Positions 6,101 through 13,242 are shown, counted from the stretch's first letter. The stretch is 13,242 nucleotides of DNA from Blastocatellia bacterium (GCA_003175865.1 PSRF01000025.1:1-13242); one strand, 5' to 3'. Made by a program: numbers and translations. The notes: generated from the sequence alone by a model not told the origin.

Positions 6101-7596
6101 GCAACACTCTTGGCACGACGTCGGCGCTGTCCGGTCCACATCATCAACGATGCCCCCAAGAACATAACCATCGCGATTACAGTAGGTATCTCCTTAAGTC
6201 GGTGATGCTCGCTGCTAGATGCAAACGGATACCGCAGATCTACGGCTTGCATCAGCGGCGCCATATCGATTTCCTGCGAACCTTTAAGGACGGGAAATGT
6301 TCGCTCGGCAACGGCCAAAGCTCGTGCGGCAGGGCTGTCGAGATACAATTGCAGGCGTGGATGATTTCCCTCGATGTATTCGAAAACATCCTGAACTCTT
6401 TGCGGCACGTCGCCGCGTCCATCTTCGTTCATGTCATAGCCGTCATAGTTGCTCCAGAAATTGCCTCGGCCGTTCTCTGACCATTTTGTCGTTGTGCTCC
6501 TCCCAATGAGTTGCAGCATGGTCAGGTTGTCAACGAAGTTGTTTTCAGTGAAAACATTCTCGTCTGAATTGCTGAACATCTGCATTGCGACATCATTCTG
6601 TGCGATGACGTTGTGGTGGAATCTCGTTTTACGCAGAGCCTCCATGAATATTCCGGTGGCGTTGTCGATGATGAAATTGTTTTCAGCAAGCAGTTCATTG
6701 CACTCCTGAAACAGAATACCGAAGCTGCTGAACCCACGATTGTGAACGAACGCATTCCGTCGAAACTCGATGTGGTTTGAATACATAATCGCAGCGCCGG
6801 CCACATTGTTCTCGAAGAAGTTGTCTTCGAAGATGTTTCGATCGGAGAACATGTAATGCAGGCCGTAACGGAGATTGGAAACATGATTTCGCCGAATCTG
6901 ATTTCCATTACAGCTCTGGATGTACATGCCATCGCGCATCTCCGAAATCGTGTTGTCTTCGATTGTGTTGTTTGGAGAGTCCCAGAGATGTAGTCCGGCG
7001 CCACGCTCACCCGCTTCGAGCTCCTTGCGTCCGCGAATCGTGTTCGACCGAATAGTGTTTCCTTTCGATCGATAGAAATAGATACCGTAGAGAATGTCGC
7101 TCAGTTCGTTTTGTTCGATCCGGTTGTTACTTGATTTGAGCAGAATGCCCGAGTTTTCCGTTTGCAAATCTGCTCCGGAATGTTGGATCCGAAAGCCACG
7201 AACCAGGCATGCGTCGGCAGTGATAAGGACGACGCTGCCACTCCCCATGCCTGACACAATTGGCTCGCCAATGCCAATGAGGCTGAGTTGTTTATCAATC
7301 AGCAGATTCTCGCTGTAGGTTCCGGCATGAACCTCGATTAAATCTCCAGCTTGCGCAGCGGTGATGGCTTCCTGGATTGATTGAAACTGAGCAGTCGGAC
7401 CGACATACAGAGTGGCCGCGTGTCCGATCGAGCTAAAGGCGGAGAAAGCAAGACAGACCGAGAAGATCCATCGGGTGGCGCTTCTCTGTGAAAGCTCTGT
7501 GTCTCTGCGGTTCTTTTTGCTTGCGGTAGGCAACCACAGAGACTCGGAGAACCCAGAGCTTACACAGAGAAGAAGGTGTTCAAGTGGCGCGCACAT
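6097..7596 (-). CDS. nosD: NosD, periplasmic beta-helix protein for CuZ maturation, with extended N-terminus and C-terminal anchor
   Basis: This 499-residue protein carries a right-handed beta-helix (CASH/NosD repeats). It begins with YVGPTAQFQSIQEAI at about residue 64, and coils with repeating N-x-I/F-x-x-N patterns run to about 360. The tail SPAARALAVAERTFPVL (421) is typical of NosD. The signal peptide hydrophobic core lies at 43-58, with likely cleavage after GHA, so about 40 residues precede it, which is odd. Those residues (about 9-38) are encoded by an inverted repeat. The ATG at 7596 has AGGGG eight bases upstream and overlaps the nosB stop by 17 bases. A TTG at 7656 is also in frame but deep inside nosB; a TTG at 7533 would shorten the extension but lacks a ribosome site. 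Residues 470-487 form a C-terminal hydrophobic helix followed by RRRR, suggesting a membrane anchor. Confidence 0.9.
   Translation of the reverse strand: MCAPLEHLLLCVSSGFSESLWLPTASKKNRRDTELSQRSATRWIFSVCLAFSAFSSIGHAATLYVGPTAQFQSIQEAITAAQAGDLIEVHAGTYSENLLIDKQLSLIGIGEPIVSGMGSGSVVLITADACLVRGFRIQHSGADLQTENSGILLKSSNNRIEQNELSDILYGIYFYRSKGNTIRSNTIRGRKELEAGERGAGLHLWDSPNNTIEDNTISEMRDGMYIQSCNGNQIRRNHVSNLRYGLHYMFSDRNIFEDNFFENNVAGAAIMYSNHIEFRRNAFVHNRGFSSFGILFQECNELLAENNFIIDNATGIFMEALRKTRFHHNVIAQNDVAMQMFSNSDENVFTENNFVDNLTMLQLIGRSTTTKWSENGRGNFWSNYDGYDMNEDGRGDVPQRVQDVFEYIEGNHPRLQLYLDSPAARALAVAERTFPVLKGSQEIDMAPLMQAVDLRYPFASSSEHHRLKEIPTVIAMVMFLGASLMMWTGQRRRRAKSVA
7482..7571. repeat. Inverted repeat inside the 5' coding region of nosD
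   Basis: Arms 7482-7512 and 7532-7571 pair at 28 of 31 aligned positions, with a nine-base insertion in the second arm; the loop is 7513-7531. The unit reads like TTCTCTGTG-AAGCTCTG-GTCTCTG-GGTT. I recall similar CTCTGTGTCTCTGTGG-type repeats scattered in many bacterial genomes, but have not checked this. It lies between the nosD ATG and the signal-peptide core and is translated in frame if that start is right. Possible natures: a small non-autonomous palindromic element, or an RNA hairpin controlling nosD. Confidence 0.75.
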
Positions 7597-8227
7597 CCGC
7601 TTTACCCCTGACGCGTTTTGCGGAAAGGAGAATTGAAAGCAATAACAGAACTGCAAACGAAATCAGTGCGTACGATGCAAAGCCAGGAAAACTGTTCACC
7701 ATGAAATTTGCGATCTGCTTCGAGCCAAACACCGGTGGTGTGAATGGCTGCACTTTGATCGATGCGGTTGGATCGAGATTGTGTCCATACATGTAAAGCC
7801 GGTGATAGAAACTCCAAAGTGAAAACAATCCGAAATACGTAAACAGTACAAACACATCCACCAGGTTCGACATCTTCCCAATCACCATGGCCCGCAGAGC
7901 GAGGATCATGAGCAGTCCGATGACCAGCGGAACCCAGGTGAATTCGCTGAAATCGCTTTCCAGAAGTGGCCGCATTCCAATGTAGTGATTGAGCGAATTG
8001 ATCTCCCTTAAGTCATCACGGTTAGCCGTCTTGCCGCCTTCCAACTGGTACGAATAGATGTGCATCACCAATCCATCTGTGTATTGATTCGAATAGAAGC
8101 TCATGTTCCACAGTGGAAAGAAAAAGGTTGGGACTAACACGAGAACGGCGACGAGGATAAGCACGCGACTCTTGAGCATAAGCGGTTGCTCAAAAAACGT
8201 TGTTTCTTTTTCCAGAAAACTACTCAT
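7580..8227 (-). CDS. nosB: NosB-like polytopic membrane protein of clade II nos clusters
   Basis: This 215-residue protein has five likely transmembrane helices: near residues 20-38, an early-middle pair about 98-115 and 121-145, and two others toward the C-terminus (a strong one at 183-204). A large outer loop with YSNQYTDGLVMHIYSYQLEGGK (in two parts, about 46-67) and NSLNHYIGM follows the first helix. Position between nosZ and nosD, length and His-rich outer loop match the conserved membrane protein named NosB in Wolinella-type clusters, whose exact function is not established. I start it at the ATG at 8227 because GAGG lies six bases before it; the ATG at 8239 four codons earlier has no ribosome site. 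Its end overlaps nosD by 17 bases. It is separated from nosZ by a short spacer holding a strong hairpin. The family assignment rests on context and general character more than on a motif. Confidence 0.75.
   Translation of the reverse strand: MSSFLEKETTFFEQPLMLKSRVLILVAVLVLVPTFFFPLWNMSFYSNQYTDGLVMHIYSYQLEGGKTANRDDLREINSLNHYIGMRPLLESDFSEFTWVPLVIGLLMILALRAMVIGKMSNLVDVFVLFTYFGLFSLWSFYHRLYMYGHNLDPTASIKVQPFTPPVFGSKQIANFMVNSFPGFASYALISFAVLLLLSILLSAKRVRGKADVRAT
7605..7609 (-). promoter_or_regulatory. Ribosome binding site supporting the nosD ATG
   Basis: On the minus strand AGGGG lies eight bases before the ATG at 7596, within the end of nosB. It supports that start over the distant TTG at 7656 despite the long N-terminal extension it implies. 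Confidence 0.5.
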
Positions 8228-8233
8228 TACAAA

Positions 8234-8237
8234 CCTC
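8234..8237 (-). promoter_or_regulatory. Ribosome binding site deciding the nosB start
   Basis: On the minus strand GAGG is six bases before the ATG at 8227. It lies inside the first codons of the longer alternative starting at 8239, so the shorter start is preferred. Confidence 0.6.
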
Positions 8238-8242
8238 ATTGA

Positions 8243-8275
8243 GATGGAGGGATGAATTGTTCTTCATCCCTCATC
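8243..8275 (-). other. Strong RNA hairpin between nosZ and nosB
   Basis: GAGGGATGAA (8247-8256) pairs perfectly with TTCATCCCTC (8263-8272) around a six-base loop, and three more pairs form beyond a bulged G (8243-8245 with 8273-8275). It begins 15 bases after the nosZ stop on the transcript. There is no run of T after it in the direction of transcription, so it is not a classical terminator. It may protect the nosZ mRNA end or lower expression of the downstream maturation genes relative to nosZ. Confidence 0.65.
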
Positions 8276-8290
8276 TTTCATTGTTCGGAC

Positions 8291-10144
8291 CTACTTGGGT
8301 TTCACCAACAGATAGCCCTGCATCTCCTGGTGCAGCGCTGAACAGAAGTTGGTGCAGTAGTAGGGAAAGACGCCCGTCCGATCCGCGACAAAGTCGATTA
8401 CCTTCATTTCGCCTGGATCAACAACGACGTTGAGGTTGTATTCGCCTAGCCCGAACCCGTGCAGTTCGTCGGTGGTCTGTTCGATGTTGGTTAAATAGAT
8501 CGTAACGTGATCACCTTGAGTCACCTCGATCTTGTTTGGCTCAAAGCTACTGCGGACCGCAATCATCTTCACCAAAACATCACTACCACTCTTAACTACA
8601 CCCGTGTCTTTCACGTCCCACACGGCGTTCGGATTCTTCATCTCTTCTTTTGGATAGACTTCGACCGGCTTAATCTTGTCGGCCTTAATCATTTGCGCAT
8701 AGTGAGGCTCGGGCTCAGTAAAGGCGTCGTACAGCAACTTCATCTTCTCGCCACTGATGCCAATAAGCTGTGACGACTCCGGTTGCGATGGTCCAACGTT
8801 CATGTGACGGCCGTGAGAAAGCTTGTTGAGAGCTACAAGGTATTTACCAGCTGGATGCACTGTGTCACCTTCGGCAGTAGACAAATGCCCGATGTTGTAA
8901 CTGATTGGGATCTTGTCGGCGATTTCCCATGAGCCTAGTTTCCATTTCGCAACTGCCGATTCGACAAACAAAGACGTGTACGCATAGCCTTGATCGTCAA
9001 ACTGCGTGTGTAATGGACCAAGTCCGACGTTTACTTCCGCTTCCTTCACTTGATCGTAATTGAGAACCGGAATGCCATCTTCGTCACCAGAGAATGCTTT
9101 GTTCTGGATTGCCGACAGAATTTTTTCCATGTTGAAGACGGTCGTAATTGACTGCAGCTTGCCGCTTGCGATGATGTACTTTCCGTCGGGACTAACATCG
9201 ACACCGTGCGGACTCTTCGCGGCAGGAATCAAGTAGACAACCCCGGGGGCAGCCTTCGGATCGATCACGTTAACGCCGCTGATTTGCTTCGTCTTATTTT
9301 CCTTGACCGCTTGTTCGGCAGCTCTCCAGTTCACAGCAACGACATAATCTCGATCTTTTTGCGTCGACGTTACTTCAAGTTTGCCGGTCGCACGTTCCGA
9401 GTTGTAGCAGGTCCAGAACGCCCAGCCTTCGCTAACGCCCTTACCAGCATCACCGAGGTCGAAATCGAACGGCGGCATCAGAATTTGCCAACCCACTGTC
9501 ATCTCACCTGTTTGCGGATTAATCGGAACGCCGGCAACAATACCTTTGTATTTCGTTGCATAATTCTCTATCGGCTCGTATGTGCCCTTTGGCAAAGGAA
9601 CGGAGAAGCGTGAGGCCGCGAGGACGTACTCGGTGTTCGGAGTGACGAATGATCCCCCGTGATAACCGGATATGTTTGGGATTGGACCAAGAATCTGCTT
9701 GACTTTAAAGTCGCGCAGATCGATACGAGCAAGACGATTATTAGCGTTGTCGTTCACGAACAACCAACGACCATCGTAATCGCCTTTTGTTTCGCTCAAA
9801 GCCGGGTGATGAACATCGCCCCAGGTGTAGTTGCCAAGCATAGCTTTAGTGTCTTTATCGAAGCCGTAGCCTGTAGCGGGATAAGGAGCGAATACTGGAA
9901 TCGTCGAGATGTGCCGCATCGAAGGAACACCAGCGACATAGACGTTTCCCGAATGTCCTCCTGAATAAAATAGGTAGTACTCATCCGTGTCACCGGGCGC
10001 TACGTATGTGGCAACGGCAGCCTCAGCAACATCGCCCCGCTCTGTGACCCTTGGTTTTTTCGAACAACTAACGAGCACGCCTCCGATGATCAGCGTGCAC
10101 AGAATACCAAGTCCGAACCATTTCAATTTATGATTGCCCTTCAT
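8291..10144 (-). CDS. nosZ: NosZ, nitrous oxide reductase, clade II (Sec/lipoprotein type)
   Basis: This 617-residue enzyme reduces N2O to N2 in the periplasm. From the chosen ATG, the signal peptide has a KxK start, a hydrophobic core and a lipobox-like LVSC ending at Cys27, with no twin arginine, as in clade II enzymes. A seven-bladed propeller domain follows, with all seven expected CuZ His: H112 and H113 (DVHHP), H162 (GYHGG), H313 (SPHGVD), H379 (PLHTQF), H420 (IGHLS) and H481 (EPHYA). The C-terminal cupredoxin domain has the CuA ligands H562 (ELHGFG), C597, C601, H605 and M608 (CTNFCSALHQEM). Nothing is missing, so the enzyme should be functional. The ATG at 10144 is preceded by AAGGAGAG; an in-frame ATG ten codons upstream has none. 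It follows the pentahaem cytochrome by 51 bases. Confidence 0.98.
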   Translation of the reverse strand: MKGNHKLKWFGLGILCTLIIGGVLVSCSKKPRVTERGDVAEAAVATYVAPGDTDEYYLFYSGGHSGNVYVAGVPSMRHISTIPVFAPYPATGYGFDKDTKAMLGNYTWGDVHHPALSETKGDYDGRWLFVNDNANNRLARIDLRDFKVKQILGPIPNISGYHGGSFVTPNTEYVLAASRFSVPLPKGTYEPIENYATKYKGIVAGVPINPQTGEMTVGWQILMPPFDFDLGDAGKGVSEGWAFWTCYNSERATGKLEVTSTQKDRDYVVAVNWRAAEQAVKENKTKQISGVNVIDPKAAPGVVYLIPAAKSPHGVDVSPDGKYIIASGKLQSITTVFNMEKILSAIQNKAFSGDEDGIPVLNYDQVKEAEVNVGLGPLHTQFDDQGYAYTSLFVESAVAKWKLGSWEIADKIPISYNIGHLSTAEGDTVHPAGKYLVALNKLSHGRHMNVGPSQPESSQLIGISGEKMKLLYDAFTEPEPHYAQMIKADKIKPVEVYPKEEMKNPNAVWDVKDTGVVKSGSDVLVKMIAVRSSFEPNKIEVTQGDHVTIYLTNIEQTTDELHGFGLGEYNLNVVVDPGEMKVIDFVADRTGVFPYYCTNFCSALHQEMQGYLLVKPK

Positions 10145-10150
10145 TGGGAA

Positions 10151-10158
10151 CTCTCCTT
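10151..10158 (-). promoter_or_regulatory. Ribosome binding site of nosZ
   Basis: AAGGAGAG on the minus strand ends six bases before the ATG at 10144. It is the strongest ribosome site in the window and excludes the longer start at 10174, in keeping with nosZ being the product needed in the largest amount. Confidence 0.75.
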
Positions 10159-10195
10159 TCAACGAATCCAACAAACTTCAGTTTGTCAGACGTAC

Positions 10196-11524
10196 TTACT
10201 TCTTAGCCGAAGGTGAAGGCGTCGCTGTGACGTTCTTTAACGCTTGATCCGCGGCTTGCGCCTGCGCCTGTAGCTTCTTTTCGTAAGCGCTCTTTAACTT
10301 CGCTATCGCTTCCTGTCGTTCTTCGTCGGATAACTGAATCTGTGTCGACAACACTACCGCCATCGTGCCCGTCGGATGTGTCAGGAAATCTTCCAGAGTC
10401 TTACCGAACCGGCTCTGTACATCAGAAACAGCAAACGAGAGATCCGGACCAATATCAGCAGCCGACTTGATGTCAAATGCACTAATCGAATGACAGGCGA
10501 AGCAACCCTTCTTCACGAAGAACGCACCTTCGCCAGTCAACATCTGTCTCTCTTTTTCTGCTTCTTCTGCTGTTTGCGATTCTGCGAGCTTGAATCCGGG
10601 CCGGTACGCCGCGGGAATGTCTGCGCGCTTCCAACTCATCACCAACAATGCTAGTGACTGCGCCTCTTTACTATTGAAGCTGAAATTCGGCATCACTGTT
10701 TCAGGCACTAAGGCTTTCGGATTTTGAATGTGCGCCACGTGCCAGGCGAATGCTGTCTTCACACCCAACATGCGCGAATAGTCGTATTGCTCCGGCGACT
10801 TGTCGCCGACATACGTCAAATCAGGACCAATCACGCCACCTCGACCATTAATGGTGTGACATGCCCGGCAGTTCTTTTGTTGAACTAGTTGCTTTGCTTG
10901 ATTGATGTAGTCTGCTCCGGCAGTTTCTCGATCGTAGCGATGACATAGATTGCAGTTCATCTGCATCATCGCCTTGCGATCCTTTACCAGATAGAGATCG
11001 CTGACCTGTCGACCAAGGAGCGGCTGTTCCCAATCCGCTGTGAAGCCGTGGGCCGCGTCCATATCAGTTGCGTATCCCTGACCACCATGACAGACGGTGC
11101 AACCGTATTGGTTCAATGGGTGTTTCTTCAGGATCTCCTGCGGATGCGACTTGAATGGATTGGGCGCACTCTCGAGTCCTTTCCATTCCATTCCTTCATG
11201 GCAAGTAGTGCAGCGATCGACGCGATTGAGATCCTTAGCCCAAATCTGTTGAAGTCCTCGTGGTGCCTGCGCGGCGCGATCCGCACCGAACTTCTTTGCA
11301 ACCATTTCCTGAAACTCGTCCTGGTAGTCTTTCCACTCAGGCGTGTAGTAACTCCAAAAGACGATTCCCGTAATGACCAAAACCACACCGCCAAACGAGT
11401 AGAGCAAGAGCGAATCGCGACCAAACACTTCTCGCCACCCTGAGCGTTTGGACGGATCGTTGGGGCCGGGCGGCGTCGGACTCGCTTCAGATTGTTTCTG
11501 TTTCGAACCTTTCCTAAAGATCAC
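10196..11524 (-). CDS. Membrane-anchored pentahaem cytochrome c, electron-transfer subunit to NosZ
   Basis: This 442-residue protein has a short cytoplasmic Pro-rich N-terminus, one transmembrane helix (about 38-58), and a periplasmic part with five CXXCH motifs starting at residues 105, 142, 191, 219 and 341. The last two lie in monohaem cytochrome c-like domains with GPDL motifs (233 and 359); MPNFSF (278) may hold an axial Met for the fourth haem. The C-terminus is an Ala/Gln/Lys-rich helical tail. It takes the place of cytochrome c1 after the Rieske and cytochrome b genes, so it most likely carries electrons from the bc-type complex to NosZ, either directly or through a soluble cytochrome. 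The start is GTG at 11524, with GGGGAGG six bases upstream inside the end of the cytochrome b gene. I see no c1-like signature, so it is not an orthodox c1. Confidence 0.9.
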   Translation of the reverse strand: MIFRKGSKQKQSEASPTPPGPNDPSKRSGWREVFGRDSLLLYSFGGVVLVITGIVFWSYYTPEWKDYQDEFQEMVAKKFGADRAAQAPRGLQQIWAKDLNRVDRCTTCHEGMEWKGLESAPNPFKSHPQEILKKHPLNQYGCTVCHGGQGYATDMDAAHGFTADWEQPLLGRQVSDLYLVKDRKAMMQMNCNLCHRYDRETAGADYINQAKQLVQQKNCRACHTINGRGGVIGPDLTYVGDKSPEQYDYSRMLGVKTAFAWHVAHIQNPKALVPETVMPNFSFNSKEAQSLALLVMSWKRADIPAAYRPGFKLAESQTAEEAEKERQMLTGEGAFFVKKGCFACHSISAFDIKSAADIGPDLSFAVSDVQSRFGKTLEDFLTHPTGTMAVVLSTQIQLSDEERQEAIAKLKSAYEKKLQAQAQAADQALKNVTATPSPSAKK

Positions 11525-11530
11525 GCTACG

Positions 11531-11537
11531 CCTCCCC
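11531..11537 (-). promoter_or_regulatory. Ribosome binding site for the GTG start of the pentahaem cytochrome
   Basis: GGGGAGG on the minus strand overlaps the cytochrome b stop codon and is six bases before the GTG at 11524, which supports a non-ATG start. Confidence 0.65.
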
Positions 11538-12883
11538 TAAAATTTTCGCGGCATCGTGGGCCAGCTTTGCCATGGCCAATACCAATTCCAGTACGGTCCG
11601 CGCATAAATGTTCCGATCACCGTGAAGATCAGAATCAGAGCAACAATTACCAGAAAAATTAAATTCTGTTTGCGTCGCTCGGTCGCGAGCCAAACCCCAA
11701 CCGCGCTAAGCGGTGACTTGTCAAAGTAGGGCCACAGGATCGCGGCAATAACTAAGAGACCAGGCAAAATGATTCCGCCAATTAGCGCGCCGTTGATCGT
11801 AATTCCGGCAATCGTGAACGTTGTGTCAGTGACGAGTTCCTGCAGCCAGAGGAAATACCATGGCGCCTTCGCAGGGTTTGGTGTGATGCTTGGATTTGCG
11901 GCCTCTTCAAGGGGCGCATGGAAAAGAATTGTTAACAGCACTGAGACGGCCAGCGTGCCCAGCGTCACCACAACAATTCTTCTCGTTAAGTTCGGCGAAG
12001 ACATCACCTTGTGTTTGTCTTCATCGACGATAGAAGTCTCAACATGCACGGTTCGACCGCTGGTGATTCCCAGCAGTGAGTAAGTCTTACTCTTAATCGG
12101 AACGACGTTCTGTTTCTTCTGTTCGAGTGAAAGCTGATCGACGCATGCAAGACCGCCATCTTTTCTTACGCGCCACATGTGGTACGAGAAAAGCAACAGC
12201 ACGCCGAGTGGCAGGAAGAAGCAATGCAGGACATAAAAACGAATGAGAGTTCCCTGATCGATCGTGTGACCACCCAACAGAATGAACCGCATCTTCTCGC
12301 CGACAATCGGTGCCGAAGAGGCGATGTTCGTGCCGACAGTAATCGCCCAATAGGCAAGCTGATCCCAGGGCAACAGATAGCCGGTGAATGACAGCAAGAG
12401 TGTGAACAGCAACAAGACAACGCCGATGATCCAATTCAGCGGACGATTTTGATTGACCGCTGTCCCATTCTTGTAAGCGCCGGTGAGAAAAACGCGAATA
12501 AGATGAAGGAAAGCAACTGCGACCATTAAGTGCGCAGAAATGCGATGCAGTCCGCGTAAAAACCAGCCGAACGAAATCGTGAATTCCAGGTCTTTGACTG
12601 AGAGGTACGCACGCTCAACCGACGGCACGTAGAGGAACATTAGAGGAATGCCAGTGATGATGAGGATGACGAACAGCACCGCGGAGATTGTTCCTAACCA
12701 GAAAGAGTAATTCCACGAAAGACTTTGCCGGGTGACCTTTGATGGAAACCAGTGCAACAAGAAATTGCGGACGACAGAGTCACCGGCTTCGCGGTAACTT
12801 TCAGGTTGCCAAGTCCATCGAATCTTGTTCCAGGTGGTTCTTGGGTCTGGCAGCCTGGTCCATGGTAAGCGTTTTGTCACCAT
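11537..12883 (-). CDS. Cytochrome b with fused subunit IV part, Rieske/cytochrome b complex
   Basis: This 448-residue protein is the quinol-oxidising, dihaem b subunit. The N-terminal four-helix part holds the haem ligands H113 and H127 in helix B and H220 and H235 in helix D. The 15-residue spacing of the second pair is b6-like, not bc1-like. After a long polar loop (about 238-300) comes a three-helix subunit IV-like part with the Qo-site motif KAPWYFLWLQEL (339), where PEWY of standard bc1 is replaced by APWY, as in some b6-type and alternative complexes. GYLLPWDQ (168) lies in helix C. It is expected to oxidise menaquinol or ubiquinol and split electrons between the Rieske protein and the low-potential haem. 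The ATG at 12883 follows GAGGAAG. It sits 41 bases after the Rieske gene and 12 bases before the pentahaem cytochrome gene, so the three form one unit. Confidence 0.93.
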   Translation of the reverse strand: MVTKRLPWTRLPDPRTTWNKIRWTWQPESYREAGDSVVRNFLLHWFPSKVTRQSLSWNYSFWLGTISAVLFVILIITGIPLMFLYVPSVERAYLSVKDLEFTISFGWFLRGLHRISAHLMVAVAFLHLIRVFLTGAYKNGTAVNQNRPLNWIIGVVLLLFTLLLSFTGYLLPWDQLAYWAITVGTNIASSAPIVGEKMRFILLGGHTIDQGTLIRFYVLHCFFLPLGVLLLFSYHMWRVRKDGGLACVDQLSLEQKKQNVVPIKSKTYSLLGITSGRTVHVETSIVDEDKHKVMSSPNLTRRIVVVTLGTLAVSVLLTILFHAPLEEAANPSITPNPAKAPWYFLWLQELVTDTTFTIAGITINGALIGGIILPGLLVIAAILWPYFDKSPLSAVGVWLATERRKQNLIFLVIVALILIFTVIGTFMRGPYWNWYWPWQSWPTMPRKF

Positions 12884-12924
12884 CGCATTTCTTCCTCGTT
12901 AACTGACGTGCTTCGTAGAACTTT

Positions 12925-13242
12925 TCACACCGTCAATCTGAAATCCTGTGGCACAGTCTGCGACGTATCGACGACCAGCTGTCCGTCTTCGGGAGCAATC
13001 TCCAACTTGTAATGGGCGAGTGGCTTTGGCGCCGGGCCAGCGTAGTTAGTGCCGTCGCCGTAGTACTTCGAGCCGTGACACGGGCAGGCGAACTCCACCT
13101 GTTCATTGAACTGTCGCCCGCGAACGCTGACCGCCTTTGCCTGATTGAGTCGGTTCATCTTTACGGTACAACCCAAGTGTGTGCAGCTCGCCGAGATGCA
13201 ATGAAACGTATTCTTTTCGCGGAAGATGAAGATGCGCTTGTC
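12925..13242 (-). CDS. Rieske [2Fe-2S] protein, 5' partial
   Basis: The last 106 codons are present and the frame is open to the window end, so the N-terminus (expected membrane anchor or Tat signal) is missing. The two cluster-binding boxes are complete: CTHLGC near the start of the visible part (with the TTG at 13176 as the Leu) and CPCHGS about 40 residues later. Both contain the Cys and His that hold the cluster and the Cys pair that forms the disulfide. GPAPKPLAHY downstream is the usual Pro-loop region, then the strand LVVDT. This fold belongs to quinol-oxidising bc or b6f complexes, not to dioxygenases, given the disulfide Cys and the following cytochrome b gene. It would pass electrons from quinol to the pentahaem cytochrome c. 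Confidence 0.95.
   Translation of the reverse strand, partial: DKRIFIFREKNTFHCISASCTHLGCTVKMNRLNQAKAVSVRGRQFNEQVEFACPCHGSKYYGDGTNYAGPAPKPLAHYKLEIAPEDGQLVVDTSQTVPQDFRLTV

Noticed and set aside
6522..7010. 162-codon minus-strand frame
   Set aside because: Same-strand alternate frame of nosD; its Ser/Thr/Met-rich translation is an artefact of the repeating NosD codons.
9206..9613. 135-codon plus-strand frame
   Set aside because: Lies wholly opposite nosZ, whose protein is conserved throughout; no ribosome site or recognisable domain. A shadow frame.
10084..10144. Twin-arginine (Tat) signal on NosZ
   Set aside because: The n-region has Lys but no Arg pair; a Sec or lipoprotein signal fits better.
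10171..10186. Small hairpin (ACAAAC-TTCA-GTTTGT) between the pentahaem cytochrome gene and nosZ
   Set aside because: Only six AT-rich pairs and no T-run after it; likely chance.
11048..11443. 131-codon plus-strand frame
   Set aside because: Opposite the pentahaem cytochrome gene; low-complexity translation without family features.
1..13242. tRNA, rRNA, CRISPR arrays, transposases, nosR
   Set aside because: Looked for and not seen; nosR absence is limited to this window and is common near clade II nosZ.

Overview
The window carries a clade II-type nitrous oxide reduction (nos) gene cluster on the minus strand. A separate plus-strand pair, a hydroxylamine-oxidoreductase-like multihaem cytochrome and a polytopic membrane protein, runs convergently into its distal end. 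Base composition is close to balanced, genes are tightly packed, and export is Sec/lipoprotein type, which points to a Gram-negative, facultatively respiring bacterium. The gene set and the style of the NosZ and NosL proteins remind me of Acidobacteriota (Blastocatellia-like) or similar soil and wastewater lineages. This is an impression, not a demonstrated placement.

Layout. Positions 1-2008 (plus strand) hold a 5'-truncated octahaem cytochrome c of the HAO family, overlapped by 50 bases by an unrecognised eight-helix membrane protein. From 13242 down to 2025 every gene is on the minus strand. In transcription order they are: Rieske iron-sulfur protein (5' end outside the window), fused cytochrome b/subunit IV, membrane-anchored pentahaem cytochrome c, nosZ, nosB-like membrane protein, nosD, nosF, nosL, nosY, a small four-helix membrane protein, and a membrane-anchored SUMF1/FGE-fold (NirV-like) protein. 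Gaps are short or genes overlap (nosD/nosF overlap as ATGA). The only long gap, 208 bases between nosL and nosY, is mostly an imperfect inverted repeat. No nosR, tRNA, rRNA, transposase or CRISPR array is visible.

How it works together. The Rieske, cytochrome b and pentahaem c proteins look like a dedicated quinol:cytochrome c oxidoreductase that would pass electrons across the membrane to NosZ, which keeps all expected CuA and CuZ ligands. NosD-NosF-NosY with NosL forms the copper delivery and CuZ maturation machinery, and NosB is the usual clade II membrane partner of unknown function. The two terminal genes (four-helix protein and Cys-less SUMF1-like protein) are the least explained members of the operon. 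The HAO-like cytochrome could act on hydroxylamine, NO or nitrite, so the locus may join two nitrogen-oxide steps, but nothing in the sequence proves coupling.

Two structured repeats (4517-4663 and 7482-7571) sit at operon junctions. The second lies inside the predicted nosD reading frame, ahead of its signal peptide. A perfect-arm hairpin separates nosZ from nosB.
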